Shown: positions 10,825-20,047 of the stretch, piece after piece
Numbering within the stretch: the first letter of the stretch is position 1
Layout: every line of letters starts with the position of its first letter
Origin: Allobosea sp. 67-29
GTDB lineage: Bacteria; Pseudomonadota; Alphaproteobacteria; Rhizobiales; Beijerinckiaceae
Assembly (NCBI RefSeq): GCF_001898115.1
Contig: NZ_MKSQ01000005.1
Location: 182,108-246,107 of the forward strand
DNA length: 64,000 nucleotides
Direction: 5' to 3'
Position numbers and translations under genes: made by a program
Notes under the pieces: generated by a model
Seen by the model: only the letters and a program-made list of their open reading frames with translations
What the model was told of the DNA's origin: nothing
Databases searched by the model: none

Positions 10825-12888
10825 ATGAGCCAGTCCAAATCCGCGAGCCTGATCGACGCTCGCATCCTCGTGCCGGCGCTGGGCGATGCCTTCCGCAAGC
10901 TCGACCCGCGCAGCCTTGCGCGCAATCCGGTGATGTTCGTCGTCGCGGTGGTGTCACTGCTGACCACCATCCTGTTCCTGCGCGACCTCGCGATCGGTGG
11001 CGCCAATCTCGGCTTTTCGTTCCAGATCGTGCTCTGGCTCTGGTTCACCGTGCTTTTCGCCAATTTCGCGGAAGCGGTCGCGGAAGGCCGCGGCAAGGCG
11101 CAGGCCGATTCGCTGCGCAAGACGCGCACGGAAACACAGGCCAAGCTGCTCGCGGGCGAGGACCGCACGCAGTTCCGGCTCGTGCCGGGCACCTCGCTCA
11201 AGGTTGGTGACGTCGTTCTGGTCGAGGCCGGCGACATCATCCCCTCCGACGGCGAGGTCATCGAGGGCGTCGCCTCGGTCAACGAGGCCGCGATCACCGG
11301 CGAATCCGCTCCGGTGATCCGCGAATCCGGCGGTGACCGCTCGGCCGTGACCGGCGGCACGCAGGTACTTTCCGACTGGATCCGCGTCCGCATCACCGCC
11401 GCCGCCGGCTCGACCTTCATCGACCGCATGATCGCGCTGGTCGAGGGCGCCGAGCGCCAGAAGACGCCGAACGAGATCGCGCTCAACATCCTGCTCGCCG
11501 GCATGACGCTGATCTTCGTGCTGGCGACGGCGACGATCCCGAGCTTCGCCGCCTATGCCGGCGGCTATATCCCGGTGGTGGTGCTGGTCGCGCTGTTCGT
11601 GACGCTGATCCCGACCACGATCGGCGCTTTGCTCTCGGCCATCGGCATCGCCGGCATGGACCGGCTCGTGCGCTTCAACGTGCTCGCCATGTCCGGCCGC
11701 GCAGTCGAGGCCGCCGGCGATGTCGATACGCTGCTGCTCGACAAGACCGGCACGATCACGCTGGGCAACCGCCAGGCGACCGCGTTCAGGCCGGTCTCCG
11801 GCGTCGGCGAGCGCGACCTCGCCGACGCCGCCCAGATCGCCTCGCTCGCCGACGAGACGCCGGAAGGCCGCTCGATCGTCGTGCTGGCCAAGGAGAAATA
11901 CAGCATCCGCGCCCGCGACATGGCCGCGCTCCATGCCAGCTTCGTGCCCTTCACCGCGCAGAGCCGGATGAGCGGCGTCGATCTCGACGGTTCGCAGATT
12001 CGCAAGGGCGCGGTCGACGCCGTGCTGAAGCATGTCGAGGCCGGCGCCATCGGGTCGCGCCCCCCGGCCGGCGTGGTACGCGAGATCCAGGCCATCACTG
12101 CCGAGATCGCCAAGGCCGGCGGCACGCCGCTGGCGGTCGCGAAGGACGGGCGCCTCCTCGGCGTCATCCATCTCAAGGACATCGTCAAGGGCGGGGTGCG
12201 CGAGCGCTTCGCGGAATTGCGCCGCATGGGCATCCGCACCGTGATGATCACCGGCGACAACCCGATGACCGCCGCCGCCATCGCGGCGGAGGCGGGAGTC
12301 GACGACTTCCTCGCCCAGGCGACGCCGGAGAACAAGCTCTCCCTGATCCGCGAGGAGCAGGCCAAGGGCAAGCTCGTCGCCATGTGCGGCGACGGCACCA
12401 ACGACGCGCCGGCGCTGGCCCAGGCCGATGTCGGCGTCGCCATGAACACCGGCACCGTCGCCGCGCGCGAGGCCGGCAACATGGTCGACCTCGACAGCGA
12501 TCCGACCAAGCTCATCGAGATCGTCGAGATCGGCAAGCAGCTGCTGATGACGCGCGGCGCGCTGACGACCTTCTCCATCGCCAACGACGTCGCCAAGTAT
12601 TTCGCCATCATCCCGGCGATGTTCCTGGCCTTCTATCCGCAGCTCGGCGCGCTCAACGTCATGGGGCTCTCGACCCCGCAGAGCGCCATCCTGTCGGCCA
12701 TCATCTTCAACGCGCTGATCATCGTCGCGCTGATCCCGCTGGCGCTGAGGGGCGTGAAGTACCGGGCTGTCGGCGCCGGCGCGCTGCTGCGCCGCAACAT
12801 GCTCGTCTACGGGCTCGGCGGGCTCGTCGTGCCTTTCATCGGTATCAAGGCCATCGACATGGCCGTCACCGCGCTGCACCTCGTCTAA
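10825..12888 (+). CDS. kdpB: K+-transporting ATPase ATP-binding subunit KdpB
   Basis: The P-type ATPase subunit of KdpFABC. The 687-residue protein contains the phosphorylation motif [10 protein letters not shown] near residue 306, the TGES actuator motif near residue 158, the nucleotide-binding region with KGA near residue 395, [10 protein letters not shown] near residue 475 and the hinge [14 protein letters not shown] near residue 520. Seven transmembrane segments are expected. The start has GGAG nine bases upstream. All catalytic residues are present, so the pump should be active. Confidence 0.97.
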   Translation: MSQSKSASLIDARILVPALGDAFRKLDPRSLARNPVMFVVAVVSLLTTILFLRDLAIGGANLGFSFQIVLWLWFTVLFANFAEAVAEGRGKAQADSLRKTRTETQAKLLAGEDRTQFRLVPGTSLKVGDVVLVEAGDIIPSDGEVIEGVASVNEAAITGESAPVIRESGGDRSAVTGGTQVLSDWIRVRITAAAGSTFIDRMIALVEGAERQKTPNEIALNILLAGMTLIFVLATATIPSFAAYAGGYIPVVVLVALFVTLIPTTIGALLSAIGIAGMDRLVRFNVLAMSGRAVEAAGDVDTLLLDKTGTITLGNRQATAFRPVSGVGERDLADAAQIASLADETPEGRSIVVLAKEKYSIRARDMAALHASFVPFTAQSRMSGVDLDGSQIRKGAVDAVLKHVEAGAIGSRPPAGVVREIQAITAEIAKAGGTPLAVAKDGRLLGVIHLKDIVKGGVRERFAELRRMGIRTVMITGDNPMTAAAIAAEAGVDDFLAQATPENKLSLIREEQAKGKLVAMCGDGTNDAPALAQADVGVAMNTGTVAAREAGNMVDLDSDPTKLIEIVEIGKQLLMTRGALTTFSIANDVAKYFAIIPAMFLAFYPQLGALNVMGLSTPQSAILSAIIFNALIIVALIPLALRGVKYRAVGAGALLRRNMLVYGLGGLVVPFIGIKAIDMAVTALHLV

Positions 12889-12900
12889 GGAGCCGCAACC

Positions 12901-13506
12901 ATGCTCAAGCAGATCCGCCCCGCCCTGGTGATGATCGTGGCGCTCTCGGCCATCACCGGCCTCGCCTACCCGCTCGCCATGACCGGCATCGCCCAGGCCG
13001 TCTTCCCCCGCCAGGCCAATGGCAGCCTGATCGAGAAGGACGGCAAGATCATCGGCTCCAGCCTGATCGGCCAGAACTTCACCGGCGAGCGCTATTTCCA
13101 CGGCCGCCCCTCGGCGACATCAGGCACCGACCCGAACGATAGTTCCAAGACGGTAGATGCACCTTACAATGCCGCCAGTTCGGGCGCCTCCAATCTCGGC
13201 CCGACCAATGCGAAGCTGATCGAGCGCATCAAGGCCGATGCCGAGAAGCTCAAGGCGGAGAACCCGGGCGCGCCGGTTCCGATGGATCTCGTGACCACCT
13301 CCGGCAGCGGGCTCGATCCGCACATCTCGCCCGAGGCTGCCTATTTCCAGGTTGCGCGGGTCGCCAAAGCGCGCCAGGCCGATCCGGCCGCGGTCAAGGC
13401 GCTGGTCGAGGCCCATGTCGAGCCGCGCAAGCTCGGCGTCCTCGGCGAGCCGGTCGTCAACGTGCTCGCGCTCAACCTTGCGCTCGACGGCGCAGCCTCG
13501 CGCTGA
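12901..13506 (+). CDS. kdpC: K+-transporting ATPase subunit KdpC
   Basis: A 201-residue subunit with one N-terminal membrane helix (residues 9-30) and a periplasmic domain. Conserved blocks visible are GSxLIGQNF near residue 52, YFHGRPSAT near 64, [12 protein letters not shown] near 89, [19 protein letters not shown] near 130, and the C-terminal LNVxxLN-like [10 protein letters not shown]. KdpC is thought to raise the ATP affinity of KdpB and the stability of the complex. It starts 12 bases after kdpB stops. Confidence 0.96.
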   Translation: MLKQIRPALVMIVALSAITGLAYPLAMTGIAQAVFPRQANGSLIEKDGKIIGSSLIGQNFTGERYFHGRPSATSGTDPNDSSKTVDAPYNAASSGASNLGPTNAKLIERIKADAEKLKAENPGAPVPMDLVTTSGSGLDPHISPEAAYFQVARVAKARQADPAAVKALVEAHVEPRKLGVLGEPVVNVLALNLALDGAASR

Positions 13507-13556
13507 CACAAAGGCAGCGGCGGCGCGCCGATCCGCCGCCGCCCCGTGAAGCCGCC

Positions 13557-16262
13557 ATGCCACCCGCCGAGAACCATCGCGATAACAGGGCCAGGCCCTC
13601 GCCAGAGGCGCTGCTGGAAAGCGCCCGGCGGGAGGGCCGCGGCCGGCTGAAGATCTTCCTCGGCGCGGCGCCGGGCGTCGGCAAGACCTATGAGATGTTG
13701 ACCTCCGGCCGGGCCCGCATGGCCGATGGCGTCGACGTCGTCATCGGCATCGTCGAGACCCATGGCCGCAAGGAGACGCAAAGGCTGGTGGACGGTTTCG
13801 AGATCGTCCCGCGCCGGAGCGTCGACTACAAGGGCCGCGCGCTCGAGGAGATGGACCTGGACGCCATCCTGGCTCGCCGTCCTGCGCTGGTGCTGGTCGA
13901 CGAGCTCGCCCATACCAACGTCCCTGGCAGCCGCCATCCCAAGCGCTATCTCGATGTCGAGGAGCTGCTGTCGCGCGGCATCGACGTCTACTCCACGCTG
14001 AACATCCAGCATGTCGAGAGCCTGAACGACGTGGTCGCCCAGATCACCCGCATCCGGGTGCGCGAGACCGTGCCGGATTCGATCCTCGACCGCGCCGACG
14101 ACATCGAGATTATCGATCTGACACCGGCCGACCTCATCAAGCGGCTGGAGGAAGGCAAGGTCTATCTCGGCAACACGGCCCGGCGCGCCATCGCGAATTA
14201 TTTCTCGCCCGGCAACCTGACGGCCTTGCGCGAGCTGGCGCTGCGCCGCACGGCCCAGCGGGTCGACGAGCAGCTGCTCAGCCACATGCAGAGTCATGCG
14301 ATCCCCGGCCCCTGGGCGGCCGGCGAGCGCATCCTCGTCTGCATCGACGACGGCCCCGGCGCCCGGGCGCTGGTCCGTCTCGCCAAGCGCCAGGCCGACC
14401 GGCTGCGGGCACCGTGGAGCGCGCTCTATATCGAGACGCCGCATGCCGCCGCACTGCCCGAGGCTGCCAAGACGCGCGTGGCCGGCGCACTCCGGTTGGC
14501 CGAGCAGCTCGGCGGCGAGGCGGTCAGTCTTCCTGGGCAGGACGTGGCTGGCGAGATCATTCGCCATGCGGCGGCCAGCAACGTCACCCAGATCGTCGTC
14601 GGCAAGCCGGCCAAGCCACGCTGGCGCGAACTGCTCGGCGGCTCGGTCTCGCACGACCTGATCCGCCGGGCCGGCGACATCAGCGTGCATGTCGTCTCCG
14701 TCGCCGACAACGACAAGGAGGCCCGCCTGCCGGCGAGCGGCGGCAAGCGGCCCTTCGGCCTGCGGCCTTATCTCGGCATGCTCCTGTCGGTCGCGGCCGC
14801 CCTCGCCGTCGCGGAACTGCTCAGCCAGGTCATGGACCTGCGCAACATCGCGCTGGTCTTCCTGATGAGCGTGCTGATCTCGGCGGTGACGGGAGGGTTC
14901 TGGCCGGCGCTCGGCGCCTCCGTGCTGAGCGCCTTCGCGCTGAACTTCTTCTTCATCCCGCCGCTCTACACCCTGACGATCAGCGACCCGGAGAACGTCG
15001 TCGCGCTCGGCTTCTTCCTGCTCGTCGCCCTGATCGCGAGCAATCTGACAGCGCGCGTCCAGCGCCAGGCTAATGCGGCCCGCCAGCGCGCCCGCACCAC
15101 GGAAGACCTGTACCTGTTCTCGAAGAAGCTGGCCGGCACCGGCACGCTCGACGACGTGCTCTGGGCGACGGCGTTCCAGATCGCCTCGATGCTGCGGGTG
15201 CGCGTCGTCATTCTGATGCCGGAGGACGGCACGCTGGCGGTCCGCGCCGGCTATCCGCCCGACGATACGCTGGTCGATGCCGACATCGCCGCCGCCCGCT
15301 GGGCCTGGGAGCATGATCGCCCGGCCGGGCGCGGCGCCGACACGCTGCCCGGCGCCAAGCGGCTCTACCTGCCCTTGCGCACGGGGCGGACCGCCGTCGG
15401 TGTCATCGGCCTCGACGACGATCGCGAGGGGTCGCTGCTGACACCGGAGCAGCAGCGGCTGCTCGATGCGCTCGCCGATCAGGCGGCCGTCGCGATCGAA
15501 CGCATCCAGCTCGTCGCTGATGTCGACCGGGCGCGGCTCGCGGCCGAGGCCGACCGCCTGCGCTCGGCGCTGCTGACCTCGATCTCGCACGACCTCAAGA
15601 CGCCGCTGGCCTCGATCATGGGCGCGGCCGGTACCTTGCGCGACTATCGCAACGCCCTGCCGGCGGATGATCACGCTGCCCTGCTCGCGACCGTGATCGA
15701 CGAGTCCGAGCGCCTCAACCGCTTCATCGCCAACCTGCTCGACATGACCAGGATCGAATCGGGCGCGATGGAGCCCAACGCCGCAGCCCTCGACCTGGGC
15801 GAGGTCGTCGGCAGCGCGCTGCGCCGCGCCGGCAAGATCACGGCCGGGCATCGCGTCGAGACCAGCCTGCCGGATGATCTGCCGATGCTCAGGCTCGATC
15901 CGGTGTTGTTCGAGCAGGTGCTGTTCAACCTGATCGACAATGCGGCCAAATACGCGCCGGCCGGCAGCCTCATCGCCATCCGGGCCCGGCAGGACGACGG
16001 CGCGGTCGTGGTCGAGGTCGCGGATGAGGGGCCGGGCCTGCCGCCTGCCGATCTGGAGCGCGTCTTCGACAGCTTCTACCGGGTGAGCAAGGGTGATCAG
16101 GTCCGGGCCGGCACCGGACTCGGCCTCGCCATCTGCCGCGGTTTCGTTGAGGCGATGGGCGGCACGATCGCGGCGGGCAACCGGAGCGATCGCAGCGGCG
16201 CCGTCTTCACCATTCGCATGCCCGTCGAGGCGCGGGCCGACAGCTTGGAGCCGTTGGCATGA
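13557..16262 (+). CDS. kdpD: Potassium sensor histidine kinase KdpD
   Basis: A 901-residue membrane sensor kinase with normal architecture. The cytoplasmic KdpD domain has the P-loop GAAPGVGKT near residue 37 and DELAHTN near residue 115. A Usp-like domain covers about 250-370, four membrane helices (DUF4118) about 400-490, and a GAF-like region about 520-650. The phospho-acceptor motif SISHDLKTPL is near residue 679, and the HATPase domain follows with NLIDNAAKYAP and GTGLGLAIC. It responds to low external K+ and controls KdpE. It is 50 bases after kdpC and overlaps kdpE by four bases. Confidence 0.96.
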   Translation: MPPAENHRDNRARPSPEALLESARREGRGRLKIFLGAAPGVGKTYEMLTSGRARMADGVDVVIGIVETHGRKETQRLVDGFEIVPRRSVDYKGRALEEMDLDAILARRPALVLVDELAHTNVPGSRHPKRYLDVEELLSRGIDVYSTLNIQHVESLNDVVAQITRIRVRETVPDSILDRADDIEIIDLTPADLIKRLEEGKVYLGNTARRAIANYFSPGNLTALRELALRRTAQRVDEQLLSHMQSHAIPGPWAAGERILVCIDDGPGARALVRLAKRQADRLRAPWSALYIETPHAAALPEAAKTRVAGALRLAEQLGGEAVSLPGQDVAGEIIRHAAASNVTQIVVGKPAKPRWRELLGGSVSHDLIRRAGDISVHVVSVADNDKEARLPASGGKRPFGLRPYLGMLLSVAAALAVAELLSQVMDLRNIALVFLMSVLISAVTGGFWPALGASVLSAFALNFFFIPPLYTLTISDPENVVALGFFLLVALIASNLTARVQRQANAARQRARTTEDLYLFSKKLAGTGTLDDVLWATAFQIASMLRVRVVILMPEDGTLAVRAGYPPDDTLVDADIAAARWAWEHDRPAGRGADTLPGAKRLYLPLRTGRTAVGVIGLDDDREGSLLTPEQQRLLDALADQAAVAIERIQLVADVDRARLAAEADRLRSALLTSISHDLKTPLASIMGAAGTLRDYRNALPADDHAALLATVIDESERLNRFIANLLDMTRIESGAMEPNAAALDLGEVVGSALRRAGKITAGHRVETSLPDDLPMLRLDPVLFEQVLFNLIDNAAKYAPAGSLIAIRARQDDGAVVVEVADEGPGLPPADLERVFDSFYRVSKGDQVRAGTGLGLAICRGFVEAMGGTIAAGNRSDRSGAVFTIRMPVEARADSLEPLA

Positions 16263-16951
16263 CGACATCGGACATCAAGGTGCTGGTGGTGGACGACGAG
16301 CCGGCGATCCGCCGCCTGCTGCGCGTCGGCCTCTCGACCGAAGGCTACGCCATCCGCGAGGCGGCGACGGCGCGCGAGGCGGTCGAGCGCCTCGCCGAGG
16401 ATCTGCCTGACCTCGTCATCCTCGATCTCGGCCTGCCCGATCTGTCCGGCCAGGACCTCCTGCGGAAATGGCGCGCGGAAGCGCTCAATCTGCCGATCGT
16501 CATCCTGTCGAGCCGCACCGACGAGGCCGGCATCGTCGAGGCGCTCGAGACCGGCGCAGACGACTACGTCACCAAGCCTTTCGGAATGAAGGAACTCGCT
16601 GCGCGGCTGCGCGTCGCACTGCGGCACAAGCTGCAGCAGCAGGGTGAGAAGCCGATCTTCCAGACCGGCGAACTCTCGGTCGATCTGGTCAAGCGCATCG
16701 TCAGGCTGGCGGGCGAGGAGGTGAAGCTCTCGCCCAAGGAATATGATATCCTGCGCATCCTCGTGCAGCACGCCGGCAAGGTGCTGACGCACCAGTACCT
16801 GATGAAGCAGGTCTGGGGCGCCTCGGCCGATGTGCAGTACCTGCGGGTCTATGTCCGCCAGCTCAGGCAGAAGATCGAGCGCATTCCCGACCAGCCGCAA
16901 TACATCACCACCGAGACCGGCGTCGGCTATCGCCTGCGCGAGGCCGAGTGA
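16259..16951 (+). CDS. kdpE: Response regulator KdpE
   Basis: A 230-residue OmpR/PhoB-family regulator. The receiver domain has the acidic pair near residue 12 (VVDDEP), the phospho-accepting Asp in LVILDLGLPD near residue 55, and Lys in VTKPFG near residue 105. The winged-helix DNA-binding domain ends with TETGVGYRL. Its ATG overlaps the kdpD stop (ATGA). It is expected to activate the upstream kdp promoter, perhaps via the 11-bp-spaced repeats at 8514-8532. Confidence 0.96.
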   Translation: MTTSDIKVLVVDDEPAIRRLLRVGLSTEGYAIREAATAREAVERLAEDLPDLVILDLGLPDLSGQDLLRKWRAEALNLPIVILSSRTDEAGIVEALETGADDYVTKPFGMKELAARLRVALRHKLQQQGEKPIFQTGELSVDLVKRIVRLAGEEVKLSPKEYDILRILVQHAGKVLTHQYLMKQVWGASADVQYLRVYVRQLRQKIERIPDQPQYITTETGVGYRLREAE

Positions 16952-16993
16952 ACCCGGCCGGCACGACAGGCCGACAGCCATGATGAATTTGCC

Positions 16994-17440
16994 ATGACAC
17001 CCGCCGACATCATCCGCCCGGGCTCGATCATCGGGATCGCCGCGCCGACGAAGGCCGCGCTCTTCCAGATCCTCGCCAGCAAGGCGGCGGAGCGGCTGGG
17101 CCTGCCTGAACATGTCGTCCTGGAGGCGCTGAGCCGGCGCGAATCGCTCGGCTCGACGGGAGTCGGCAAGGGCGTCGCGCTGCCGCATGCCTCGCTTCCC
17201 GGCCTGGCCGAGCCCTTCGGGTTGCTGGCGCGCCTCAAGCACCCGGTCGACTATGAAGCGATCGACGGCGAACCGGTCGATCTGGTCTGCCTGGTGCTGA
17301 CGCCGCCGAATGGCGGCAAGGGACGAATCGACGCGCTCGCCTGCATCGCCAGGCGGCTGCGGTCCCAGGAGACCTGCGACCGCATCCGGACCGCGGCGGG
17401 TAGCGAGGGTGTCTACGACGTGCTGCTGGAAGGGATGTGA
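16994..17440 (+). CDS. PTS EIIA-like nitrogen-regulatory protein (PtsN family)
   Basis: A 148-residue PTS EIIA type 2 domain of the EIIA-Ntr kind. The phosphorylatable His lies near residue 65 in GVGKGVALPHASLPG, and the C-terminal helix region matches the family. EIIA-Ntr takes phosphate from NPr and regulates targets by binding. In Escherichia coli and Rhizobium leguminosarum it is known to affect KdpD activity and kdp expression. Here the gene lies 42 bases after kdpE on the same strand, so co-transcription with the potassium system is likely. It may be a second, kdp-dedicated paralogue rather than the usual rpoN-linked ptsN. Confidence 0.88.
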   Translation: MTPADIIRPGSIIGIAAPTKAALFQILASKAAERLGLPEHVVLEALSRRESLGSTGVGKGVALPHASLPGLAEPFGLLARLKHPVDYEAIDGEPVDLVCLVLTPPNGGKGRIDALACIARRLRSQETCDRIRTAAGSEGVYDVLLEGM

Positions 17441-17576
17441 CCGGAGGCGCGCTCTCGTGCCCGACATGACTGCGCAGCGCCGCAGGCATCGTTTGGTGCG
17501 GGCCGGGATCGAAATCGCTGCTCGCGCGTTGTCCGATGCGACGCCGCTGTAAGGCGCCCGGAACAGGACGACGAGA

Positions 17577-18032
17577 ATGATCAGACAGAAGGCAGTTTCC
17601 GCAGCCGTTTCCCTGGCCGCCATCTTGACGGTGGCGAGCCCGGCGCTCGCGCAGCAGCGCAAGCTCGGTCCCTCGACCGGGACGGTCCGGCTCGAGCAGG
17701 TGCAGGCCGGCTTCATCGCCGGCGGCGAGGCCGGGGGCGGCACCTTGCGCTATCATGGCCGCACCTATCCGATCACCGTCGGAGGACTGGGCATCGGCAC
17801 GGTCGGCGCCTCCAAGACGACCGCTTCCGGCACCGTCTACGGTCTGCATCGCGTCGGAGACTTCGCCGGCGCCTATGTCCAGCTCAAGGAAGGCTGGGCT
17901 GTCGGCGATCAGGGCCGCGGCACCGTCTGGCTTCGCAACGACAAGGGCGTGACTCTGCGTCTGCAGACCCGTCGCCAGGGACTGCAGCTCTCGCTCGGCG
18001 CCGACGGCGTCGTGATCGGGTTCAGGCACTAG
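17577..18032 (+). CDS. Exported protein of unknown function (151 aa)
   Basis: It has a Sec signal peptide of about 25 residues ending PALA before QQ. The mature part of about 126 residues has no Cys and is rich in Gly and beta-type sequence: TLRYHGRTYPITVGGLGIG, then a Gly-Ala-Ser-Lys turn, a Tyr-Gly-Leu stretch and LQLSLGADGVVIGF at the end. Similar short exported proteins with a YPxxVGGLG block exist in Rhizobiales, but I cannot name the family. It starts 136 bases after the PtsN-like gene and is probably its own unit. Confidence 0.7.
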   Translation: MIRQKAVSAAVSLAAILTVASPALAQQRKLGPSTGTVRLEQVQAGFIAGGEAGGGTLRYHGRTYPITVGGLGIGTVGASKTTASGTVYGLHRVGDFAGAYVQLKEGWAVGDQGRGTVWLRNDKGVTLRLQTRRQGLQLSLGADGVVIGFRH

Positions 18033-18069
18033 GCCGTCCGGGCCGCGATGCGCGATAGCCTCTAGGCTT

Positions 18070-19125
18070 TTGGGCCGCCTCGATTATGGTGCGCCCACCT
18101 TGACGATCGCGCTCGCCTCTCTTGCCGTATTCGCCGCCGCCGCTTCAGCGGCGGCGCTTCTATGTGTGTTGCTGCGCCCGCTCCTGCAGCGCTATGCCCT
18201 GGCGCGCCCCAATGCGCGCTCGAGCCACAGCGTGCCGACACCGCAAGGCGGAGGCATCGCCGTCCTGGCCGGAGCCTTCCTCGCGCTGGGCCTCGCCTTC
18301 CGGCTTGTGCCGCTCGAAGGCGAGGCGTGGCGGGGTGTGCTCGTCGTTGCCACGGGAGCCGTCGCACTCGCCGTGGTCGGCGCCTGGGACGATATCAGGC
18401 CGCTGCCGGCAAGCCTGCGGCTTGCGCTGCAAGCCGCCTGCGTCGGTTTCGTCCTGTTTCGCGCGGCGCCGGAGCTGCGGCTGTTTCCGGAATTCCTGCC
18501 GCTGGCCGCCGAGCGCGTGCTGGCGTTGCTGGCGGGGGTCTGGTTCGTCAACCTCGTCAACTTCATGGACGGGCTCGACTGGATCACCGTCGCCGGCATC
18601 GTGCCGCTGGCAGCTGCGCTGGCCCTGGCCGGAAATGCGGGCGTCGTCGATCCGGCTACCGGCTGGCTCGCAGCCGGGCTGTGTGGCGGTCTCATCGGCT
18701 TCGCGCCGTTCAACCGGCCTGTGGCGAAACTCTTCCTCGGCGATGTCGGCTCTTTGCCGATCGGGCTTCTGACGGCCTATCTGCTCTTCCGGCTGGCCGG
18801 GGCGGGGGCCTTCGCGGCGGCGCTGATCCTGCCGCTCTACCATGTCGCCGATGCCACCATCACGTTGCTGCGGCGCTTGGCGCGCGGTGAGAGGGTCTGG
18901 GAAGCGCATCGTTCCCACTTCTACCAGCAGGCAACGACCAACGGGTTCGGCGTCCGCGCCGTGGTCGGCCGTGTCGCGGCCTTGAACGTGGCTCTGGCGG
19001 CGCTGGCGGGGCTCTCCATCGCCTGGCCCGCGCTCTGGGCGCAGGCCCTGTGCCTGGGACTGGCCATCCTGCTGACGGCGTCGCTGCTGCGCGCCTTCGC
19101 CACGCCCCGTGGCGGCCATGGCTAG
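18070..19125 (+). CDS. WecA/WbpL-type undecaprenyl-phosphate sugar-1-phosphate transferase
   Basis: A 351-residue integral membrane glycosyltransferase of the MraY/WecA family, which loads the first sugar-1-phosphate of an O-antigen or exopolysaccharide onto undecaprenyl phosphate. Visible motifs are HSVPTPQGGG near residue 54, DD near 111, NFMDGLDWITVAG near 163, the loop FLGDVGSLPIG near 224, and the His motif HRSHFYQQ near 279. There are about 10-11 membrane helices. No ATG fits; the TTG at 18070 or one at 18100 must serve as start. The next gene, an SDR epimerase/reductase, overlaps its end by 17 bases. Together with the CapD-like gene this suggests QuiNAc or a related sugar as substrate. 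Confidence 0.85.
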   Translation: MGRLDYGAPTLTIALASLAVFAAAASAAALLCVLLRPLLQRYALARPNARSSHSVPTPQGGGIAVLAGAFLALGLAFRLVPLEGEAWRGVLVVATGAVALAVVGAWDDIRPLPASLRLALQAACVGFVLFRAAPELRLFPEFLPLAAERVLALLAGVWFVNLVNFMDGLDWITVAGIVPLAAALALAGNAGVVDPATGWLAAGLCGGLIGFAPFNRPVAKLFLGDVGSLPIGLLTAYLLFRLAGAGAFAAALILPLYHVADATITLLRRLARGERVWEAHRSHFYQQATTNGFGVRAVVGRVAALNVALAALAGLSIAWPALWAQALCLGLAILLTASLLRAFATPRGGHG

Positions 19126-20047
19126 CGGCACCGTGCTGGTTACGGGCGCGACGGGCTTCGTCGGGCCACATGTCGTGGACGCCCTGGCGGGGGCCGGCTG
19201 GCGCCTGCGGCTCGCGCTGCGGCGGCCGGTCCCCCTTCCCGACGGCGTCGAGGGGGTCGTGACGGGCGATCTCGCCCAGCCGGTGGACTGGAGCGAGGCC
19301 CTGCGCGGCGTCGATCACGTCGTGCATATGGCCGGCCTCGCCCATGCCGGCCCCGGGCTCGACGAGGCGCTCTATCGCCGCGTCAACACCGAGGCGACGC
19401 TCGCATTGGCGCGGGCGGCGTCGGCGGCCGGGGTCCGCCGCTTCGTCTATCTCTCCTCGATCAAGGCGTTGTCGGGCAGTTTCGACGGGCCGCCGCTCGC
19501 GGAATCTGCCGCCCCTGCCCCGACCGACGCCTATGGGCGCTCCAAGCTCGCCGCCGAGCAGGGGCTTGCCGCGCTGGATCTCGACTGGGTGAGCCTGCGC
19601 CCGGTGCTGATCTACGGGCCGGGCGTCAAGGCCAACATGGCGGCGCTGCTGAAGCTGGCTCTGTTGCCGGTGCCCTTGCCGCTGGGCGGGCTGAAGGCAC
19701 CCCGTTCCCTGCTCGCCGTCGAGAACCTTGCCGCGGCCATCGTGTTCGCCCTGTTCCCGGCCTGTCCGGCCCGGCAGAGCTGCATCGTCGCGGACCCCGA
19801 GCCGATCAGCGTCGCCGGCATGCTGGCTGCGCTGCGCGCCGGCCTGGATCGCCGGCCCGGGCTGCTGCCGTTGCCGGAAGCCTGGCTGCGGCTTGCGGCC
19901 CGGCTGGCCGGGCGGGAGGAGACGTTCCTCAAGCTGGCCGGGAGCCTGGTGGCGCGCCCGGAGCGGCTGCTCAGGGCAGGCTGGCAGCCGCCGGTCGGGA
20001 CAGAGGCTGCTCTGGCCCGTCTGGCAGCCTCTGCTCGCGGCGGCTGA
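19109..20047 (+). CDS. NAD-dependent epimerase/reductase (extended SDR)
   Basis: A 312-residue Rossmann-fold sugar-nucleotide enzyme. The cofactor motif GATGFVGPHV is near residue 13, a Ser-Ser block (YLSSIKAL) near 113, and the catalytic Tyr-x-x-x-Lys as YGRSK near residue 147. It resembles WbpV/WreQ-type 4-ketoreductases, which convert UDP-4-keto-6-deoxy-GlcNAc to UDP-QuiNAc. That specific assignment is inference from neighbours. It overlaps the transferase gene at its start (ATG at 19109 or 19118) and the convergent CapD-like gene by 77 bases at its end. Confidence 0.82.
   Translation: MAAMASGTVLVTGATGFVGPHVVDALAGAGWRLRLALRRPVPLPDGVEGVVTGDLAQPVDWSEALRGVDHVVHMAGLAHAGPGLDEALYRRVNTEATLALARAASAAGVRRFVYLSSIKALSGSFDGPPLAESAAPAPTDAYGRSKLAAEQGLAALDLDWVSLRPVLIYGPGVKANMAALLKLALLPVPLPLGGLKAPRSLLAVENLAAAIVFALFPACPARQSCIVADPEPISVAGMLAALRAGLDRRPGLLPLPEAWLRLAARLAGREETFLKLAGSLVARPERLLRAGWQPPVGTEAALARLAASARGG

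Noticed and set aside
10954..13101. 715-codon minus-strand open frame under kdpB
   Set aside because: It mirrors kdpB, whose catalytic motifs are intact; composition is that of a reverse-frame artefact.
13341..16268. 975-codon open frame on the minus strand under kdpC/kdpD
   Set aside because: It is antisense to kdpC-kdpD-kdpE start, His/Arg/Asp-rich with no domain, and typical of GC-rich shadow frames.
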